Made by a program: the position numbers and the translations under genes. Below the pieces are notes generated by a model, which was not told where the DNA came from, made no database searches, and saw nothing but the letters and a program-made list of their open reading frames with translations. A stretch of 48,617 nt of DNA from an uncultured Candidatus Melainabacteria bacterium (GTDB taxonomy: Bacteria > Cyanobacteriota > Vampirovibrionia > Gastranaerophilales > Gastranaerophilaceae): NCBI GenBank assembly GCA_945910425.1, contig CAMDYM010000008.1:1-48617 (forward strand). The letters are read 5' to 3'. Numbering within the stretch: position 1 is the stretch's first letter; each line of letters begins with the position of its first letter. Below are positions 46,213 to 48,617 of the stretch, piece by piece.

Positions 46213-47565
46213 CTAAACCTCTTTAATCTTTGCGGTAATAGCTGTTGCTATAAGTAAGCATGCTGCACCGATAAAGAATGAGTATTCGTAATGGTAATTT
46301 AAGTATCCGCCGCTCTGGATTATTGATTTATTGATAATCCAGGCAACAAGTGTGCATACAAAAACTTGCGGACCTGCAATGAATATGTTAAATAAACCCA
46401 TTACAGAGCCTTCCGTTCCCGGTTTAATGTAGCGTGAAAGCATTGCAAACGGAAGCGCGCAAACACTTGCCCAGCCAATACCTGATAATGCCATCGCACC
46501 TCCGACAATTATCGGGTTTGTTTTAAAAATTCCCATAATCATGTATGCTACAACCATTGAAAGCATTGAAATTATGTGGACTTTTTTGTTTCCGAATTTG
46601 CCTGCTAAAATTCCTATTGGAATGGCAATTATAAAGCAGACCAAATTAAAGATTGCAAAACAAATTGAAGAGTAATTTGTTGCAGTAGTCTGGGTTGACA
46701 TAAATTGAGCCTGAACCTCTGCGGCTAATTTTGTTAAATCAGGCACCCCGTAAACTGTATGAATTGCAAAGTTTGTGAAAAATATCAACAGGCACATCAT
46801 ACCAATCCAGGTAAAAAATTGCATAGTACAAATTTTTGAAACTTCGGGAGATAGAGCGAAAAACTCTTTCATAGATTGCCAAAATCCGACTTGTTCTTTT
46901 TTATCTTCAACATCAGAATTTAAAGTGCTGTGTTCTTTAATCGTTAAACAAGTCCAAATCATAGCAAGCGAGAAAGCCAAAGCGGCCATTACAAATTGGG
47001 CAGGGATTGACATTTGATAGTGAAACGCAAATTTTAAAAACGGAGCTGTCGCAGCAGCTATAACAGAACCCAATCCGATAGCTAAACTTATATAAGAATT
47101 TGCAACCGCGTGTTGTTCAACAGGAACTACATCAGGAATTAAGGCTCTATACGGACCTTGTGCGATATTTATACAAGCATCAATTACCCAAATCATAATT
47201 GCTGCGATAATCAGTCCGAAAATTGTCGGTAAATGCAGTACTTCTGCAATATTTCCCGAATTTGGAAATAACCATAATGCAATTGATGCGATGATTGCTC
47301 CACTCAACAAATAAGGCCTTCTTCTGCCAAAACGTGATTTTGTTTTATCGGATAATGCGCCGATTAAAGGTTGCACAACCATACCAGTAAAAGGTCCTGC
47401 AAGCCAGATTAAGCCGTAAATAAATGGATCTGCTCCTAAGCCTTCTGTGACAGGTGCTGATAAAATTATTCTCATTTGCCACGCAAATTGTAATCCTAAA
47501 AATCCGAGTGCAAAATTTAAAAAATTAACCGTCGTAAACTTTTTCAATCCCACATTATCTGTCAT
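46213..47565 (-). CDS. MFS sugar transporter (SLC45/GPH-like)
   Basis: 450 residues, about 12 membrane segments. The loop GALSDKTKSRFGRRRPYLL (after TM2) is the MFS signature of the sucrose/maltose (SLC45) and GPH groups, and a second copy of the loop type, GILAGKFGNKKVH, is near 328. It likely imports a disaccharide or glucoside with H+ or Na+. Start at ATG 47563-47565 with AAAGGGAAA upstream; a longer frame from 47622 is not needed. Together with the GH13-like enzyme it hints at use of alpha-glucosides, but the genes are 37 kb apart. Confidence 0.85.
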   Translation of the reverse strand: MTDNVGLKKFTTVNFLNFALGFLGLQFAWQMRIILSAPVTEGLGADPFIYGLIWLAGPFTGMVVQPLIGALSDKTKSRFGRRRPYLLSGAIIASIALWLFPNSGNIAEVLHLPTIFGLIIAAIMIWVIDACINIAQGPYRALIPDVVPVEQHAVANSYISLAIGLGSVIAAATAPFLKFAFHYQMSIPAQFVMAALAFSLAMIWTCLTIKEHSTLNSDVEDKKEQVGFWQSMKEFFALSPEVSKICTMQFFTWIGMMCLLIFFTNFAIHTVYGVPDLTKLAAEVQAQFMSTQTTATNYSSICFAIFNLVCFIIAIPIGILAGKFGNKKVHIISMLSMVVAYMIMGIFKTNPIIVGGAMALSGIGWASVCALPFAMLSRYIKPGTEGSVMGLFNIFIAGPQVFVCTLVAWIINKSIIQSGGYLNYHYEYSFFIGAACLLIATAITAKIKEV

Positions 47566-47746
47566 TGAAAATTTCCCTTTCTTTAATATACTCTTCTCCT
47601 TATTTGAATATATATATAACACGTGCGAAAAGCAAGTTTCCGAGAAAAACGTTACATATTACAATTGTAATAAATTTTAATAATTTAGCAAAATTTAAGA
47701 AAAATTTGTTTTCTTATGATTATGAAAAGAAAGTAAAGGAGATTTT

Positions 47747-48617
47747 ATGCCGAATATTAATAGGTTTACGAATAAAGTATTTACCAAAGCCGCAGAAAGT
47801 TTAAGTCATACAAAGATTGCAAAAACAGCAGCAGAATTGGCTTCTGAAGCCAGAGAATTAGAAATGATTCCTAAGGTTTTAACACTTCAAACAGTAACTA
47901 AAGGAGCGCAAACAGTTGATAGATTTTCTCAAGAAGAGATTTCTGCTATTACAAAACTTTTTAAAGGCCATGAAACAAATATGTCAAAGTATGACTTAAT
48001 GAAAGAACTTGTTAATATCGGAAGCTCCAAAGGTGAGCCGTTAAGTTTTCAACATATTTCTGATTTTCTTGGGGCAACCTCTTCAATGTCTGAAAATCAA
48101 TTAAAAAATGTTCTAAAATATATGAGAGCAGCATCAGAAGATATTGACTTTGTTCAAAATGCAACAAAATATAACGATGTCATGCACAATGTAAGACGGG
48201 CTGATGCTTTAGGGTATATAAGTCAAAGACATCCTGAATTTGTCGAAGTTGTTTCAAAAGCAAAGGATCCTGAAACTTTAGCACATGTTGTTAATGAAGT
48301 TGGGGTTAATCAGGTTGTAACGTGTGCTCCTGATGCTTTGACCGATGTTTGCACTGTAAGCGGTCGTAATCTTACATTAATAAAAGATTTAACAAGGGCG
48401 TTTTATCCGTCTGAAGTTAAAGAAATTGCCGCAAAATTGGCAGAACGATTAAAAACGGGTAAATTAAAAGATTTAAGTAAGTATACTTCTTTTACTTATG
48501 AACCTCACCAGGTTTCTATTGGGATAACTCCAAGCTTAGCGACTCAGCGTAAATCAATATTAAATGCGTTAGACCTAACAGGTGAAATTAATTTACTTCC
48601 GCTCCGTAAAAAAGAAC
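47747..48617 (+). CDS. Unknown helical protein, C-terminally cut by the window
   Basis: 290 codons to the right edge, no stop. AAAGGAG is 7 nt before ATG 47747. Begins MPNINRFTNKVFTKAAES and is mainly amphipathic helix with Lys/Glu/Ala/Leu; contains two Cys near ~200 (VTCAPDALTDVC). No signal peptide or membrane segment in the visible part. The pattern resembles other long lineage-specific proteins of the window (for example 35941), without detectable similarity. Confidence 0.7.
   Translation, partial: MPNINRFTNKVFTKAAESLSHTKIAKTAAELASEARELEMIPKVLTLQTVTKGAQTVDRFSQEEISAITKLFKGHETNMSKYDLMKELVNIGSSKGEPLSFQHISDFLGATSSMSENQLKNVLKYMRAASEDIDFVQNATKYNDVMHNVRRADALGYISQRHPEFVEVVSKAKDPETLAHVVNEVGVNQVVTCAPDALTDVCTVSGRNLTLIKDLTRAFYPSEVKEIAAKLAERLKTGKLKDLSKYTSFTYEPHQVSIGITPSLATQRKSILNALDLTGEINLLPLRKKE

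Overview
The window looks like a chromosomal segment of a low-GC, Gram-negative-type bacterium. The best guess is a non-photosynthetic relative of cyanobacteria (Vampirovibrionia/Melainabacteria, order Gastranaerophilales). This is an inference from AT-rich DNA, a KdsB gene (Kdo, hence LPS), scattered pilin-like genes with the leader motif GFTLAEVLITLGIIGVVAA, a TadZ/CpaE-like ATPase plus PilT, and many small lineage-specific proteins. No rRNA, tRNA, phage, transposase or CRISPR array was seen. A 16S or marker-gene placement would be needed to confirm the group.

Layout. 1-5.5 kb: kdsB (cut by the window edge) and prmA, a pilin-like gene, an AbrB-like protein, a stand-alone DUF2229 protein, maf and a second pilin-like gene. 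5.6-8.7 kb: a NarL-type response regulator divergent from a GH13-like enzyme. 8.7-10.9 kb: a repeat-rich island holding several copies of one MITE-like element, a GIY-YIG nuclease gene and a strongly expressed-looking pilin gene. 10.9-17.3 kb: gltX, a GNAT-like protein, ilvC-yhaM, small unknown genes around a short-repeat/palindrome region, and a winged-helix protein. 17.3-22.3 kb: ribosomal genes (rplJ-rplL with an L10 leader, rplU-rpmA), a membrane-anchored relative of the L7/L12 C-terminal domain, a metallophosphoesterase and rqcP. 22-23 kb: a divergent XRE regulator/pilin pair with operators inside both promoters. 23.1-29.1 kb: part of the division/cell-wall cluster, murF-mraY-murD-ftsW-murG. 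29-35.5 kb: an M16 protease, purA, an oligopeptide ABC ATPase, smpB and a fifth pilin-like gene. 35.5-48.6 kb: a hidden 57-aa gene, a large unknown protein, a probable 6S RNA, a TadZ-like operon, uvrB, a pilT operon, recF, an MFS sugar transporter and the start of another unknown protein.

Two themes cross the window. The first is surface pili: five prepilin-like genes share an N-terminal cleavage/helix motif and a D-x-N-G-x3-P-N motif in the globular domain, and two of the cellular machines that could act on pili (PilT, TadZ) are also present. The second is DNA repetition: the 9-mer GGGGTAAAT occurs at least eleven times by eye, both at the ends of the MITE-like element and inside unrelated coding sequences, far above chance for this base composition. 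Several genes (the ABC ATPase, smpB, murF, uvrB, recF, rqcP) have a -10 box only 6-9 nt before the ATG and no Shine-Dalgarno sequence, suggesting leaderless mRNAs, whereas other genes have clear AGGAG-type sites. Intrinsic terminators with GC-rich stems separate most convergent gene pairs.
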